DNA of 64,000 bases. Source: Streptomyces sp. F001 (GTDB lineage: Bacteria; Actinomycetota; Actinomycetes; Streptomycetales; Streptomycetaceae). The stretch lies in the NCBI RefSeq assembly GCF_004187715.1, contig NZ_QZWF01000022.1, positions 29,693 through 93,692 on the forward strand, given 5' to 3'. The notes beneath the pieces were generated by a model. It saw nothing but the letters and a program-made list of their open reading frames with translations, was not told the DNA's origin and did no database searches. Shown piece after piece: positions 16,769 to 25,479 of the stretch (its first letter is position 1; every line of letters starts with the position of its first letter). A program made the translations under genes and the position numbers.

Positions 16769-18177
16769 CGGCCCGCCAGTTCCGACTTCCGGTACGAGTA
16801 GCCGAAGTAGATCACCAGGCCGAGCGCGAACCACACGGCGAACCGCGCCCAGGTCTGCCAGGACAGGAACGTGATCAGCCAGATCGAGAAGACGACCCCC
16901 ACCGCCGGCACCCACGGCATCCACGGCGTACGGAAGGTGCGCGGCAGCTCCGGGTGCCGGTAGCGCAGCACGATCACCGCGGTGCACACCACCGCGAACG
17001 CCAACAGGATCCCGATGTTGGTCAGCTCGGCCGCCTCGCCGATGGGGAGGAACCCGGCGATCGCGGCCGACGCCACCCCGACGATCCATGTCACGCGGGT
17101 CGGCACGTGCCGCGTGGGGTGCGTCTTCGCGAACCACGGCGGCAGCAGCCCGTCCCGGGACATGGCGAACCACACCCGGGTGACGCCCAGCATGAACGTG
17201 AACATGACCGTCAGAATGCCGATGATCGCGCCCACCGCGATCACATCCGCCAGCCCGCTCAGCCCCACCGCCTTGAACGCAGTCGAGAAGCCGCTCTCCG
17301 GGTCGATCTCCGTGTAGTTCTGCATGCCGGTCAGTACCAGGCACGCGGCCACGTACAGCACCATCGAGATCGCCAGTGAGTAGATGATCGCCTTCGGCAT
17401 GTGCCGCTGCGCGTCCTTCGACTCCTCGGCCGCCGTCGACATCGCGTCGTACCCGAACACCGCGAAGAACACGGTCGCCGCGCCGGTGAACGCCCCGCCG
17501 ATCCCGTACGGGAAGAACGGGTTGTAGTTGGCCGTGTCGATGTGGAACACACCGACCGCGATCACCAGCAGCACCACCAGCACCTTCAGGGCGACCACGA
17601 CCGTCTCGAAGCGCGCCGCGTTCTTGATGCCGAGGTTCAGCAGATACGCGATGAGCAGGCACAGCAGCGCCGCGAACAGGTCGATCCGGTGCCCGTCGCC
17701 GGTGCCGGGCGCGCCCAGCATCCAGTTCGGCAGGTCGGCGCCCATCTCGCCGATGAGGAAGCTGAAGTATCCCGAGATGCCGATCGCGACCACCGCCACG
17801 ATCGCCGTGTACTCCAGCAGCAGGTCCCAGCCGATGAACCAGCCAGCGAGCTCGCCGAGCACCGCGTAGCCGTACGTGTAGGCGGAACCCGCCTTCGGAA
17901 TGAGGCCCGCGAACTCGGCGTACGACAGTGCCGCCGCCGCGCTTGCGACGCCCGCGATGAGGAACGAGATGAGCACCGCCGGCCCCGCCGTGCCGTTGGC
18001 CACCGTGCCCGCGAGGGTGAAGATGCCCGCGCCGATGATGCCACCGACGCCGATCGCGGTCAGTTGCCACAGACCGAGGGATCGTTCGAGCTGGGTGCCC
18101 TCGACGACTTCCGTCTCCTCGATGTGCTCAATGGGTTTGCGGCGGAGAATTCCCTCACCCATTCGGAGCCTGGCCAT
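16765..18177 (-). CDS. APC-family amino acid permease (cationic amino acid transporter type)
   Basis: 470 residues and about 12 membrane segments. I chose ATG 18177 because GAGGTGAGG precedes it at good spacing; the next ATG upstream at 18222 has no such site. The hallmark first helix is present: LTAIGVGGIIGAGIFTLAG (unwound GxGxxxGxG-type substrate site), followed by SYAEFAGLIPKAGSAYTYGYAVLGE. The long N-terminus and the YrhG/CAT-like layout fit uptake of Arg/Lys/Orn or another amino acid by proton or exchange coupling. A universal stress protein lies immediately upstream on the same strand, 87 bp away. Confidence 0.92.
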   Translation of the reverse strand: MARLRMGEGILRRKPIEHIEETEVVEGTQLERSLGLWQLTAIGVGGIIGAGIFTLAGTVANGTAGPAVLISFLIAGVASAAAALSYAEFAGLIPKAGSAYTYGYAVLGELAGWFIGWDLLLEYTAIVAVVAIGISGYFSFLIGEMGADLPNWMLGAPGTGDGHRIDLFAALLCLLIAYLLNLGIKNAARFETVVVALKVLVVLLVIAVGVFHIDTANYNPFFPYGIGGAFTGAATVFFAVFGYDAMSTAAEESKDAQRHMPKAIIYSLAISMVLYVAACLVLTGMQNYTEIDPESGFSTAFKAVGLSGLADVIAVGAIIGILTVMFTFMLGVTRVWFAMSRDGLLPPWFAKTHPTRHVPTRVTWIVGVASAAIAGFLPIGEAAELTNIGILLAFAVVCTAVIVLRYRHPELPRTFRTPWMPWVPAVGVVFSIWLITFLSWQTWARFAVWFALGLVIYFGYSYRKSELAGR

Positions 18178-18264
18178 ACGCCTCACCTCTTCGCGATAGG
18201 CAACCGGCTGACCGCGGATCATGATGGCTCAGCCACGTCCTCGAAGGAAGACGCCACGCACGCC

Positions 18265-18726
18265 CTACGGCACCACGGTCACCGGCCAGCGTCCCGCTTT
18301 CACCAGCTTCACCGCCACCGAGCCGACGAAGCGGTGACCGGCCTGCTCGGAGGCGCCCACCACGACCGCGTCCGCCTTCAGTTCGTCCGCCGCCTTGACC
18401 AGGCCGTTGTAGGGATCGCCACGGAAGGTGTGAAACTCCCAGCGCAGCTCGAATATCCCCTTCAGCCGCTCGGTGGCCTCCCGGATCTCCGTCACCAGGT
18501 TCTCGGCGATCGCGTCGGTCGTCGCCGCGACCGGCGCCCCGAGTGCCGCGCCGGCCGCCATGACCGGCTGGACGTACACGATGGCGAGCAGGGCCTTCTG
18601 CCTGCGGGCCAGGCCCGCGGCGTACGCCGTCGCCCGCATCGAGGTGTCCGAGCCGTCGACGCCGACCAGGATGACCTTGGGGCCGTCCGTGCCGCGCTCG
18701 AACTGGTGCGAGTGCTGTTCCGTCAC
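18265..18726 (-). CDS. Universal stress protein (UspA family)
   Basis: 153 residues. The first strand KVILVGVDGSDTSMRATAYAAGLAR and the nucleotide loop near the C-terminus, VVGASEQAGHRFVGSVAVKLVKAG (G-x2-G-x9-G-S pattern approximately kept), identify an ATP-binding single-domain Usp. A central LALGAPVAATTDAI-type region is hydrophobic. It lies upstream of the amino acid permease on the same strand and probably shares a transcript; Usp/APC pairing recurs in actinobacteria. Its role is presumably stress or starvation related, possibly modulating the transporter. Confidence 0.92.
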   Translation of the reverse strand: MTEQHSHQFERGTDGPKVILVGVDGSDTSMRATAYAAGLARRQKALLAIVYVQPVMAAGAALGAPVAATTDAIAENLVTEIREATERLKGIFELRWEFHTFRGDPYNGLVKAADELKADAVVVGASEQAGHRFVGSVAVKLVKAGRWPVTVVP

Positions 18727-18876
18727 GGCTCGAGGCTATCGGAAGCCGCAGGTCCGGACGCCGGGCGGGAAGCGACGGGCGCCGCGGACGGAGTGTCATG
18801 GGCCGCACGGGTGTTTCCTGCCGCCGCTGCGGTGTTGCTGAGATGCGCCGGGCGTGGGCCGGGCGACTGATGAGTC

Positions 18877-19713
18877 ATGAAGAAGGATCAGATGCTCACG
18901 CGGCGCAGGGTGGTGCTGGGCGGCGCAGCCGCACTGGGCACGGCCGGAACGGCCGGTCTGCTTGCCCTGGGCACCGACAGCGACCCGGTCACACCGCTTG
19001 CCGCCCCCGCGGCGGGTCCTCCGGCGCGCCGCCCGCTCAAGCCCTCCGCCTACCGCCTCCAGCCCCTCGCCGGATACGGCCCCCCGGCCGCCTCCGGCGG
19101 GACCCCGGTACGCAGTGAACCCCTCCTGCGGGTGACCGGAATCGGCCGCACCATGGTGCTGACCTTCGACGACGGTCCCGACCCGCACTACACCCCGGAC
19201 ATCCTGAGCACCCTGCGGGCCTACGACGTCCGCGCCATGTTCTTCGTGTGCGGGGAGATGGTCGTCCACAACAAGGACCTGCTCGCCGAGATGGCCGAAG
19301 AGGGGCACGTCGTCGGCAACCACACCTGGTCCCACCCCCTGCTGACCGGGCTGACCCGTGGTCGGATCCGCTCCGAGATGGAGCGCACCAGCGAGATCAT
19401 CGAGGAGGCGTACGGTGAGCGGCCCCGCTGGTTCCGTGCCCCCTATGGCGCCTGGAACCGGGCGGTGTTCCAGTTCGGCGCCGAACTGGGCATGGAACCC
19501 CTCGGCTGGACCGTCGACTCCCTCGACTGGATCGAGCCCGGCACCCGCACCATTGTCGACCGGGTGCGAAACGGCGCCGGCCCTGGCGTCGTGGTGCTCT
19601 CGCACGACTCCGGGGGAGACCGCTCGCAGAGCGTGCGGGCGCTGCGCGACTATCTGCCGCAGCTGCTGGACGCCGGGTACCACATCACCGTGCCGCGTCG
19701 GTACCAGGTGTGA
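18877..19713 (+). CDS. Tat-exported polysaccharide deacetylase (NodB/CE4)
   Basis: 278 residues; the start ATG 18877 gives MKKDQMLTRRRVVLGGAAALG, a twin-arginine signal. The NodB domain has motif 1 TFDDGPDP, motif 2 NHTWSHP with the two zinc His, motif 3 RWFRAPYGAWN, and the later WTVDSLDW and VVLSHDSGG. All catalytic residues are therefore present. It should remove acetyl groups from chitin oligomers, peptidoglycan or another cell-wall glycan outside the membrane. A 150-nt gap upstream, divergent to usp, holds the promoter. It converges on the sortase gene 30 nt downstream. Confidence 0.93.
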   Translation: MKKDQMLTRRRVVLGGAAALGTAGTAGLLALGTDSDPVTPLAAPAAGPPARRPLKPSAYRLQPLAGYGPPAASGGTPVRSEPLLRVTGIGRTMVLTFDDGPDPHYTPDILSTLRAYDVRAMFFVCGEMVVHNKDLLAEMAEEGHVVGNHTWSHPLLTGLTRGRIRSEMERTSEIIEEAYGERPRWFRAPYGAWNRAVFQFGAELGMEPLGWTVDSLDWIEPGTRTIVDRVRNGAGPGVVVLSHDSGGDRSQSVRALRDYLPQLLDAGYHITVPRRYQV

Positions 19714-19743
19714 GGGGCGAGCGCCCGCACCGTCGGGGCCCGG

Positions 19744-20412
19744 TCAGCGGACCTCGATCATGCGGGCGAAGGCGACCACGTTCCCGTCGTAGCCGTTCTG
19801 CTCGGAGAAACCGCCGCCGCAGGTGATGACCCGCAGTTCGGGCGTGCCCTTGGAACCGTAGACCCGGTCGCCGGGGAAGTTGTTCTTCTCGAACACCTCG
19901 ATGCTGTAGATCTCGAAAACGGCGGTCCTTCTGTCCTGCCGGCTCACCTCCACCCGATTCCCCCGCTTCAGCGTCCCGAGACCGTAGAACACGGCGGGCC
20001 CCTGGTGGTTGTCGACATGGCCGACGATCACCGCGGTGCCCTTTTCACCGGGGGAGACGGCACCGGTGAACCAGCCCGCCAGATTGGCGTTCGCGGGCGG
20101 CGGCGCATCGACCCAGCCGGCCGAGTCCAGACCGACGGGCATCATGGGCGCGTTGACCTGGATGGCGGGAATCCGGACCCGGTCCGGCACGGAGTAGGGC
20201 AGCGGGGACGGGGCATTCGTGAAGGTGTCCGGGACGGTGCGGGTGTCCGAGGCCGCCGCCGACGCGGGCTGCGGCGGACCCACGTTGAACTCCCCCGAGC
20301 CGTTCCGGATGAGCGCGAGACCGGTCAGCAGGACCAGCGCTATCACGCCCCATGGGGCACGCTTCCTCGGCCGCACCTCCTCTTCGGCCGGCCCGAACTC
20401 GGAAACATACAT
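19744..20412 (-). CDS. Class F sortase
   Basis: 222 residues. One N-terminal membrane anchor (WGVIALVLLTGLALI, about 21-35) is followed by a linker and a sortase beta barrel: VRIPAIQVNAPMMPVG, then VIVGHVDN with the catalytic His, and ELRVITCGGGF with the catalytic Cys; the closing Arg lies near the C-terminus. Compact size and these motifs match class F sortases, the actinobacterial type whose substrates and functions are poorly known. It is divergent from a secreted Gly/Asn-rich protein (20748) with a C-terminal hydrophobic segment and Arg tail, a possible substrate. Confidence 0.92.
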   Translation of the reverse strand: MYVSEFGPAEEEVRPRKRAPWGVIALVLLTGLALIRNGSGEFNVGPPQPASAAASDTRTVPDTFTNAPSPLPYSVPDRVRIPAIQVNAPMMPVGLDSAGWVDAPPPANANLAGWFTGAVSPGEKGTAVIVGHVDNHQGPAVFYGLGTLKRGNRVEVSRQDRRTAVFEIYSIEVFEKNNFPGDRVYGSKGTPELRVITCGGGFSEQNGYDGNVVAFARMIEVR

Positions 20413-20747
20413 TCGCCATCCCCTCTCGACGCGGCCGTCGCCACGTCATTTCGCGCATAGGAGAACGCTAAGTCCAGCGCGAGTCACAGGCGACGGGGCG
20501 GATACGAACGGGTGGCCCTGCGCGGCTTCCCGGTGCGCCATCCGAGTCGCCGCGAACAGGAATTTTTCGACGGCGCGTGACCTGCGGCAATATCCGATTG
20601 TGTGGTTTTCGTCCGGCGTGTCGCCTCACCAGGACGGACCATTGCCGAAATGCGGGCGCGTCCCCGGCAACTGAGGGTCTGTCTGGGAGACGCTTTCTCG
20701 CCGATCGACCGGGGACGGGTCCCGGGGCGTCTTCCGCGGAGGAAGAC
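20413..20747. other. Intergenic region between sortase and Gly/Asn-rich protein genes
   Basis: 335 bp between divergent starts, so it must carry both promoters. It is locally less GC-rich (GCAATATCCGATTGTGTGG near 20588-20606), a plausible promoter area for the rightward gene. A strong ribosome site, GGAGGAAG, lies at 20738-20745. No convincing ORF, repeat or RNA structure was seen. Confidence 0.5.
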
Positions 20748-21614
20748 ATGCGAACTCTACGTGCACTGGCGGCCTCTGCGGCTGCCGTCGCCGCCCTCGG
20801 GCTCGCCGCTCCCGCGGCCGTAGCCTGGGAAGACCCGAACGGCGGCGGGAACGGCGGCGGCTTTGGTGGGAACGGCGGCAACGGGGGCGACAACGGCAAC
20901 GGCGGCGGCTTCGGGGGCAATGGCAACGGTAACGGCGGCGGCAACGGCGGCGGCTTCGGGGGGAACGGCAACGGGAACGGTGGCGGATTCGGGGGCAACG
21001 GGAACGGGAACGGGAACGGCTTCGGCGGTAATGGCGGCAATGGTGGCCATGGTGGGGGTGACGGCGGCGGCTTCGGCGGGAACGGCGGTAATGGTGGGGG
21101 TAATGGCGGCGGCTTCGGCGGTAACGGCGGGAACGGTCGGGGGAACGGCGGCGGAAACGCAGGCGGGAACGGCGGCGGCATCGGAGGCGGCAACGCCGGC
21201 GGCAACGGCCTCGTCTCCCCGAGGAACATCGTCGCCCTGCCCGGCGTGATCTCCCGAGGCGGCCAGCTGGCCGTCACGGTCAACGACTGCCCCAACGGCG
21301 GCACCATCACGTCCCCTGCCTTCCCGACGACCAGGCTGCCGATCAACAGCGTCGGCGGGGCGTTGAGGGCCACCGCGATCATCAACAGCAACGCCCGCCC
21401 CGGAAGGTACGACATCACCGTCAACTGCTCCGGCCGGGTCCTGACCCGCCCGGGCGCCTTCACCGTCCTCGGCGGTGTCCGCGGAGGCATCGGCGGCAGC
21501 AGCAGCGTCGGGGCGACGCCGACCGACATGGCCATCGGCGGCGGCATGGTGGCCTCGGCCGTCCTCGGCAGCGGGCTGCTCTGGGTGCGCCGCCGCTCGG
21601 AGCAGCAGAACTGA
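20748..21614 (+). CDS. Secreted Gly/Asn-rich surface protein with C-terminal hydrophobic tail
   Basis: 288 residues from ATG 20748, preceded by GGAGGAAG. Signal peptide MRTLRALAASAAAVAALGLA, cleavage near AVA-W. Residues about 29-150 are almost only Gly and Asn with regularly spaced Phe (units like GGNGNGNGGGFG). Then comes a compact beta-rich domain with a Cys pair (VTVNDCPNGG and DITVNCSG). The end is a hydrophobic helix, IGGGMVASAVLGSGLLWV, and the tail RRRSEQQN, the layout of wall-sorted proteins, but without a clear LPxTG before it; ATPTDMA occupies that place. The adjacent class F sortase suggests it may be a substrate. Confidence 0.82.
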   Translation: MRTLRALAASAAAVAALGLAAPAAVAWEDPNGGGNGGGFGGNGGNGGDNGNGGGFGGNGNGNGGGNGGGFGGNGNGNGGGFGGNGNGNGNGFGGNGGNGGHGGGDGGGFGGNGGNGGGNGGGFGGNGGNGRGNGGGNAGGNGGGIGGGNAGGNGLVSPRNIVALPGVISRGGQLAVTVNDCPNGGTITSPAFPTTRLPINSVGGALRATAIINSNARPGRYDITVNCSGRVLTRPGAFTVLGGVRGGIGGSSSVGATPTDMAIGGGMVASAVLGSGLLWVRRRSEQQN

Positions 21615-21646
21615 GGCCGGGTCGGCCCTCAGGCCTCTCACGTGCA

Positions 21647-21697
21647 AGGCCTTCGCCACGTATCCCGACGTCCCGACGGAATCCGTGGCGAAGGCCT
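21647..21697. terminator. Large hairpin between convergent genes
   Basis: AGGCCTTCGCCACG (21647-21660) and CGTGGCGAAGGCCT (21684-21697) form a perfect 14-bp stem around a 23-nt loop. It sits between two convergent genes and can act on both strands as a terminator. No T-run follows, as usual for high-GC actinobacteria. Confidence 0.7.
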
Positions 21698-21735
21698 CTG
21701 CGGTGGCGGCGAACGGATGCCGCGGTAGGGACTTG

Positions 21736-22503
21736 TCAGCCGCCCTTGGCGTCGGGGAAGCGACTGAGGAACGGCTCGGCCGAGGCTGTGATGCCACGGC
21801 TGTAGGGCGCGTCGAAGTCCCAGATCAGGAAGAGCAGGAAGGCGATCAGCGCGGAGAACAGGCCGGCGAGGATCAGCTCGCGTGGTGTCCGCCGGATCTG
21901 CAGGGCGAGGATCATCCCGATGGTGACCACGGCGCCGACGACGAGGCCGAACCAGACCACGCCCGGCATGGTCGGCGCGGTCGAGTCCGCGCGGGCGGCA
22001 CGCGCCTGGTCCGCCGCGGCCACCTGGTCGAGGAGCGGCTGGTAGGCCTGGGCCTCGAAGTCCGACTTCGGCTGGTAGTCCGTCACGTCCGTGCGTACGC
22101 GGCCCAGGAGCTCGGTGCCGCGTTCGGTGACCTTGCCGTTGTCGGCCATCGCCTGCCACTCGGTGGTGACGACATGTCCTACATAGGCGTTGACATCGTC
22201 CCGGATGCGGTCACGGACGTCGGCAGGGTAGACCCGTACCCGCTCCGAGATCTCGTGCAGCGCCTGGGCCTCCGCCCGGACGTGCTCCTGGGCGACGCTG
22301 CGGGCCTCCCAGACACCGGCGATGGCCAGGCCCAGGACGATGGCGTAGACCACGCCGATCCACATCGTCATGTACTCGATGACGTCCGGCGTCTCGGAGG
22401 GATCCTCGTCCTCGGACGCCGATCGGTGGCGCAGGAGGGTGATGACGACCACCACGGCGCAGGCGGCCAGCATCGCGAGGGTGAGAACAAGCCATTCCGG
22501 CAA
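21736..22503 (-). CDS. DUF4239 membrane protein (bestrophin-like)
   Basis: 255 residues. Membrane helices near residues 4-24 and 45-65 (MTMWIGVVYAIVLGLAIAGVWEAR) and two near the C-terminus (VVWFGLVVGAVVTIGMILAL; ELILAGLFSALIAFLLFLIWDFDAPY) flank a helical soluble domain with HEISERVRVYPADVRDRIRDDVNAY. This is the layout of the DUF4239 family, distantly related to bestrophin chloride channels and widespread in Streptomyces; no function is established. The gene starts 16 nt after the end of the Pro-rich protein gene on the same strand and is probably cotranscribed with it. Confidence 0.85.
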   Translation of the reverse strand: MPEWLVLTLAMLAACAVVVVITLLRHRSASEDEDPSETPDVIEYMTMWIGVVYAIVLGLAIAGVWEARSVAQEHVRAEAQALHEISERVRVYPADVRDRIRDDVNAYVGHVVTTEWQAMADNGKVTERGTELLGRVRTDVTDYQPKSDFEAQAYQPLLDQVAAADQARAARADSTAPTMPGVVWFGLVVGAVVTIGMILALQIRRTPRELILAGLFSALIAFLLFLIWDFDAPYSRGITASAEPFLSRFPDAKGG

Positions 22504-22519
22504 CGGGTTCCTCCAGGGA

Positions 22520-23101
22520 TCAACGCGGCCGCAGCGCGGCGACGGCGATCACCGCGGGCGCGGTGATGAGCAGGACGTAGGTGACCGGCGACCGGCCGTG
22601 GTGCGATGGCCGGTTGCGCGGCGGTGTGCGGTACTCCGGGTAGTTCACCGGGGTGACCGAGGGACGCGGAGTGGGCGACGGCGACGGCTTCGGAGTCGGG
22701 GTCGGGGTCGGCTTCGGGATGGGCGTCGGAGTCGGGGTGGGAGCGGCGGGCGGTGCGGGCCGGGGAGCCGGCGGGGAGACGGAGGCGGTGGCTCCGGTGC
22801 CGGTTCGGTGGCGGTGGTTCTGGAGGAGGCGGCGGGGCCGGTTTCGGCGGCGGAGACGGAGTGGGCGTCGGGTGGGTGTCGGTGTGGGCGACGGGCACAT
22901 GGGGGGAGTGGGCCACGTGTGGCTCCCGGCCACCGCCACCGCCTCCGTGCCGCCGGGTCCGGTCGAGGCGTACGCACAGGCGTCGGCCGTCGCGACACCG
23001 GCCGGGACGCCGACGAGGACCCAGGCCAGTGTCACCAGGGTCAACACCCGTACGGCGACGGGCGAACGGGTCGGTTCGGATCCATGCACGACGGAGATCA
23101 T
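22520..23101 (-). CDS. Secreted Pro-rich protein with C-terminal membrane anchor; central reading frame doubtful
   Basis: As read, 193 residues: signal-like N-terminus (VRVLTLVTLAWVLVGVPAG), a short mature start, a Pro-rich linker with repeated PTPTP, and a C-terminal hydrophobic anchor (VTYVLLITAPAVIAVAALRPR). The middle third is unusually Arg-rich, while the alternate frame over the same bases reads as a smooth Pro-rich linker (PTPSPPPKPAPPPPPEPPPP). This suggests two compensating frame changes, one near a G6 run at 22901-22906. It may be a sequencing error or a tolerated mutation. A wall-spanning or surface protein is inferred; the domain content is otherwise unrecognised. Confidence 0.55.
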   Translation of the reverse strand: MISVVHGSEPTRSPVAVRVLTLVTLAWVLVGVPAGVATADACAYASTGPGGTEAVAVAGSHTWPTPPMCPSPTPTPTRRPLRLRRRNRPRRLLQNHRHRTGTGATASVSPPAPRPAPPAAPTPTPTPIPKPTPTPTPKPSPSPTPRPSVTPVNYPEYRTPPRNRPSHHGRSPVTYVLLITAPAVIAVAALRPR

Positions 23102-23371
23102 GAGGCGTCCAAGGCCGCCGCACGCGCCTCGCCCGGGGGATTGCCCCGAAGGAGGGAAGCGAGGTGGCAGGGCGTTTGATCAGCGGGCGCCCGTGTGTCC
23201 GGACGGGTGGACGCACATGCGACCCACCCGGGAGTCCGGCCCGGCCACTTCACAGATTCCGGAAAGAAATCTCGTCGCGGTTGAACACAACCACCGTCCC
23301 CGTTCGTACCCATTGTCGTGCGGCGGCGCAGCAGGGCGCTGCAACACCCTTGGGATTATGGGGAGTTGACG

Positions 23372-24346
23372 ATGAAGACCTCCTGGCGGAGCGCCTCACT
23401 CGTGGCGAGCGCCGTGGCCGTACTGGCGCTGACGACGGCGTGCGGTCAGGAAAACGGCGGCCAGTCGGCCAGTCAGAACGTGGGCGCCACGGCCGCGGCG
23501 GGCGGTTACGGCGGCACGGGCATCGGTACGGGTACGGGTACCGGAACAGGGGCCGATGCGGGCGCGGCGCCGGACCGGCAGAACGCCGGGGCCCAGGCCG
23601 CCCCCGCGGGCAAGTTGGCGGTGTCGGCCAATGCGGAGCTCGGCCAGGTGCTGACCGACAGTGCCGGTCGCACCCTGTACCGGTTCGATCAGGACACCGC
23701 CGAGCCGCCGAAGACCAACTGCGAGGGCGACTGTGCGACTGCCTGGCCGCCGGTGCCTGCGGACGATGTCAAGGCCGGTGAGGGAGTCGACGAGGAGTTG
23801 CTCGGCGAGGTCACCCGTCCCGACGGCACCAAGCAGCTGACGATCGCCGGCTGGCCGGCGTACCGCTATGCGAAGGATGTCAACCCGGGCGACACCAAGG
23901 GCCAGGGCGTGGGCGGCACTTGGTACGCGCTGGCCCCCGACGGCAAGAAGGCCAAGCTCGCCGACCTGCCCGGACTGTCCACCCGCGAGGACCCGAAGCT
24001 CGGCGAGATCGTCGTCGACAAGAACGGCCACACGGTCTACCGCTTCATGAAGGACTCGCAGTGGCCGATGAAGACCGCGTGCACCGGTGAGTGCCTGGAG
24101 AAGTGGCCCGTCGTCGCGCCGGTCGACGCGAAGGACACGAAGGGGATCGATCTGCAGGGGTCCACCCCCAACCGGGGCTACGTCGTCTTCGACCGCCCCG
24201 ACGGCATCAAGCAGCAGACCATCGACTGCGTACCGATCTACACCTTCGCCGGCGACAAGAAGCCCGGCGACACCAAGGGTCAGGGCGTGGGCGGCACCTG
24301 GTTCGCCGTGGCGCCCGACGGCAAGCCGGTCGGCGCGCCCGAGTAG
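23372..24346 (+). CDS. Secreted lipoprotein with two COG4315-type repeats (SCO0930-like)
   Basis: 324 residues from ATG 23372 (GGGGAGTTGAC upstream). The signal peptide ends in a lipobox, LALTTACGQ, so the mature protein starts with a lipidated Cys. After a Gly/Thr/Ala-rich linker come two homologous domains of about 110 residues: each has a beginning such as GQVLTDSAGRTLYRFDQD / GEIVVDKNGHTVYRFMKD, a Cys pair (NCEGDCATAWPP / ACTGECLEKWPV), and an ending GDTKGQGVGGTWYA / GDTKGQGVGGTWFA. Single-domain relatives are small extracytoplasmic proteins of unknown function. Gene order with the next two genes resembles SCO0930-SCO0928 of S. coelicolor, from memory. Confidence 0.88.
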   Translation: MKTSWRSASLVASAVAVLALTTACGQENGGQSASQNVGATAAAGGYGGTGIGTGTGTGTGADAGAAPDRQNAGAQAAPAGKLAVSANAELGQVLTDSAGRTLYRFDQDTAEPPKTNCEGDCATAWPPVPADDVKAGEGVDEELLGEVTRPDGTKQLTIAGWPAYRYAKDVNPGDTKGQGVGGTWYALAPDGKKAKLADLPGLSTREDPKLGEIVVDKNGHTVYRFMKDSQWPMKTACTGECLEKWPVVAPVDAKDTKGIDLQGSTPNRGYVVFDRPDGIKQQTIDCVPIYTFAGDKKPGDTKGQGVGGTWFAVAPDGKPVGAPE

Positions 24347-24666
24347 GAAGAGCAGGAGGACCTCCCCACCAGGTCCGGCCCCGGCGCGCGACCTCGCGGT
24401 CCGCCTTCCGCACCCCTCGCGGAAGGCGGACCGCTTTGCCGTAATTCACCGGGAGTCCGCCTGACTCATCCCCTTACGCCGGAACTCCGGAACTCTGCGA
24501 GATGCTGCGGATACTTTTCGTAGCCTGTTCCCGAGTGGGTCAATTTGGCACGTGCCGCAGGCAGTGACCGGGAACGGATGGTCAATTTCCGTTTCCGCTC
24601 GCTCCTTTGGCGGGCGATCAGTAGCCTCAGCTCGAACACCGGATCGCCTACGCCTTGGAGAGATAG
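24347..24666. other. Intergenic region with strong terminator and promoter area
   Basis: 320 bp. The left half carries the perfect hairpin described at 24396-24434. The right half is less GC-rich (GATACTTTTCG, CAATTTGGCACG, CAATTTCCGTTTCCG) and presumably holds the promoter of the methyltransferase-rmdA operon. No ORF with good codon use was found. Confidence 0.5.
24396..24434 (+). terminator. Perfect 16-bp hairpin terminator
   Basis: GCGGTCCGCCTTCCGC (24396-24411) pairs exactly with GCGGAAGGCGGACCGC (24419-24434) around a 7-nt loop, followed by TTTGCC. It lies 50 nt after the lipoprotein stop and should end that transcript. Confidence 0.88.
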
Positions 24667-25479
24667 ATGGAGCGTCCCGCCTGGGCCCCACGGAGCATCG
24701 ACATCTCGGTGCCGAGCGTTGCGCGAATGTACGACTACTACCTGGGCGGTTCGCACAACTTCGAGGTCGACCGGGAGGCGGCCCGCAGGGCGATGGAGTT
24801 CATGCCGGGACTCCCCAAGATCATGCAGGCGAACCGGGCGTTCATGCGTCGCGCGGTGCGGTACGCGGTCGGCGAGGGCATCACACAGTTCCTCGACGTC
24901 GGCTCGGGCATCCCGACCTTCGGCAACGTCCACGAGGTGGCCCAGCAGGCGCGGCCCGGAGCGCGCGTGGTCTACGTCGACCACGACCCGGTGGCCGTGG
25001 CGCACAGCGAGGCCGTCCTCGAGGGCAACGAGAACGCGGACGTCGTCGCCGCCGACCTCCGCAAGCCGCACGAGATCCTGTCGAGCCCTCAGGTGGAGCA
25101 CCTGCTCGACCTGAAGCGGCCGGTCGCGCTGCTTCTCGTTGCCATACTGCACTTCGTGGAGGATGCGGACGATCCCTACGGGGCGGTGGCTCAGCTGAGC
25201 GACGCACTGGCGCCCGGCAGCATGCTGGTTCTCACCCATGCCTCGTACGAGGGAATTCCGCTGCCCCCCGAGCGGGCGAGCGGCACGGTGGACGTATACA
25301 AGGACCTCCGCAACCCGCTGATCATGCGCTCGCGCGACGAGATCGCGCGGTTCTTCGAGGGGTACGACATGGTGGAACCGGGACTGGTGCCGATGCCCGT
25401 CTGGCGACCGGACACCGAACCGGAGGACGAGGATCCGTATGCCTTCTCCGGTTTCGCGGGCGTGGGGCGTACGGCGTGA
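24667..25479 (+). CDS. SAM-dependent methyltransferase (DUF574 family)
   Basis: 270 residues. The N-terminal segment SVARMYDYYLGGSHNFEVDREAA is the hallmark of this Streptomyces-rich family, followed by the SAM-binding glycine motif FLDVGSGIPT, VVYVDHDPVAVAHSEA (acidic end of strand 2), and the conserved LLVAILHFVEDADDPYGAVAQL. Substrate unknown; the family is highly expanded in Streptomyces and expression is often developmentally regulated. The TGA overlaps the GTG start of the GGDEF-EAL gene (GTGA), so methyltransferase and c-di-GMP enzyme are made from one coupled transcript. This coupling is the main functional hint. Confidence 0.92.
   Translation: MERPAWAPRSIDISVPSVARMYDYYLGGSHNFEVDREAARRAMEFMPGLPKIMQANRAFMRRAVRYAVGEGITQFLDVGSGIPTFGNVHEVAQQARPGARVVYVDHDPVAVAHSEAVLEGNENADVVAADLRKPHEILSSPQVEHLLDLKRPVALLLVAILHFVEDADDPYGAVAQLSDALAPGSMLVLTHASYEGIPLPPERASGTVDVYKDLRNPLIMRSRDEIARFFEGYDMVEPGLVPMPVWRPDTEPEDEDPYAFSGFAGVGRTA

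Noticed and set aside
22368..23216. Alternative minus-strand frame over the Pro-rich protein gene as a separate gene
   Set aside because: Only its central linker looks natural; both ends are basic junk, so it is better explained as a frame disruption of the gene at 22520.
24552..25475. Upstream part of the rmdA-frame opening
   Set aside because: It lies across the methyltransferase gene in a different frame and encodes Arg/Gly-rich sequence; GTG 25476 is preferred.
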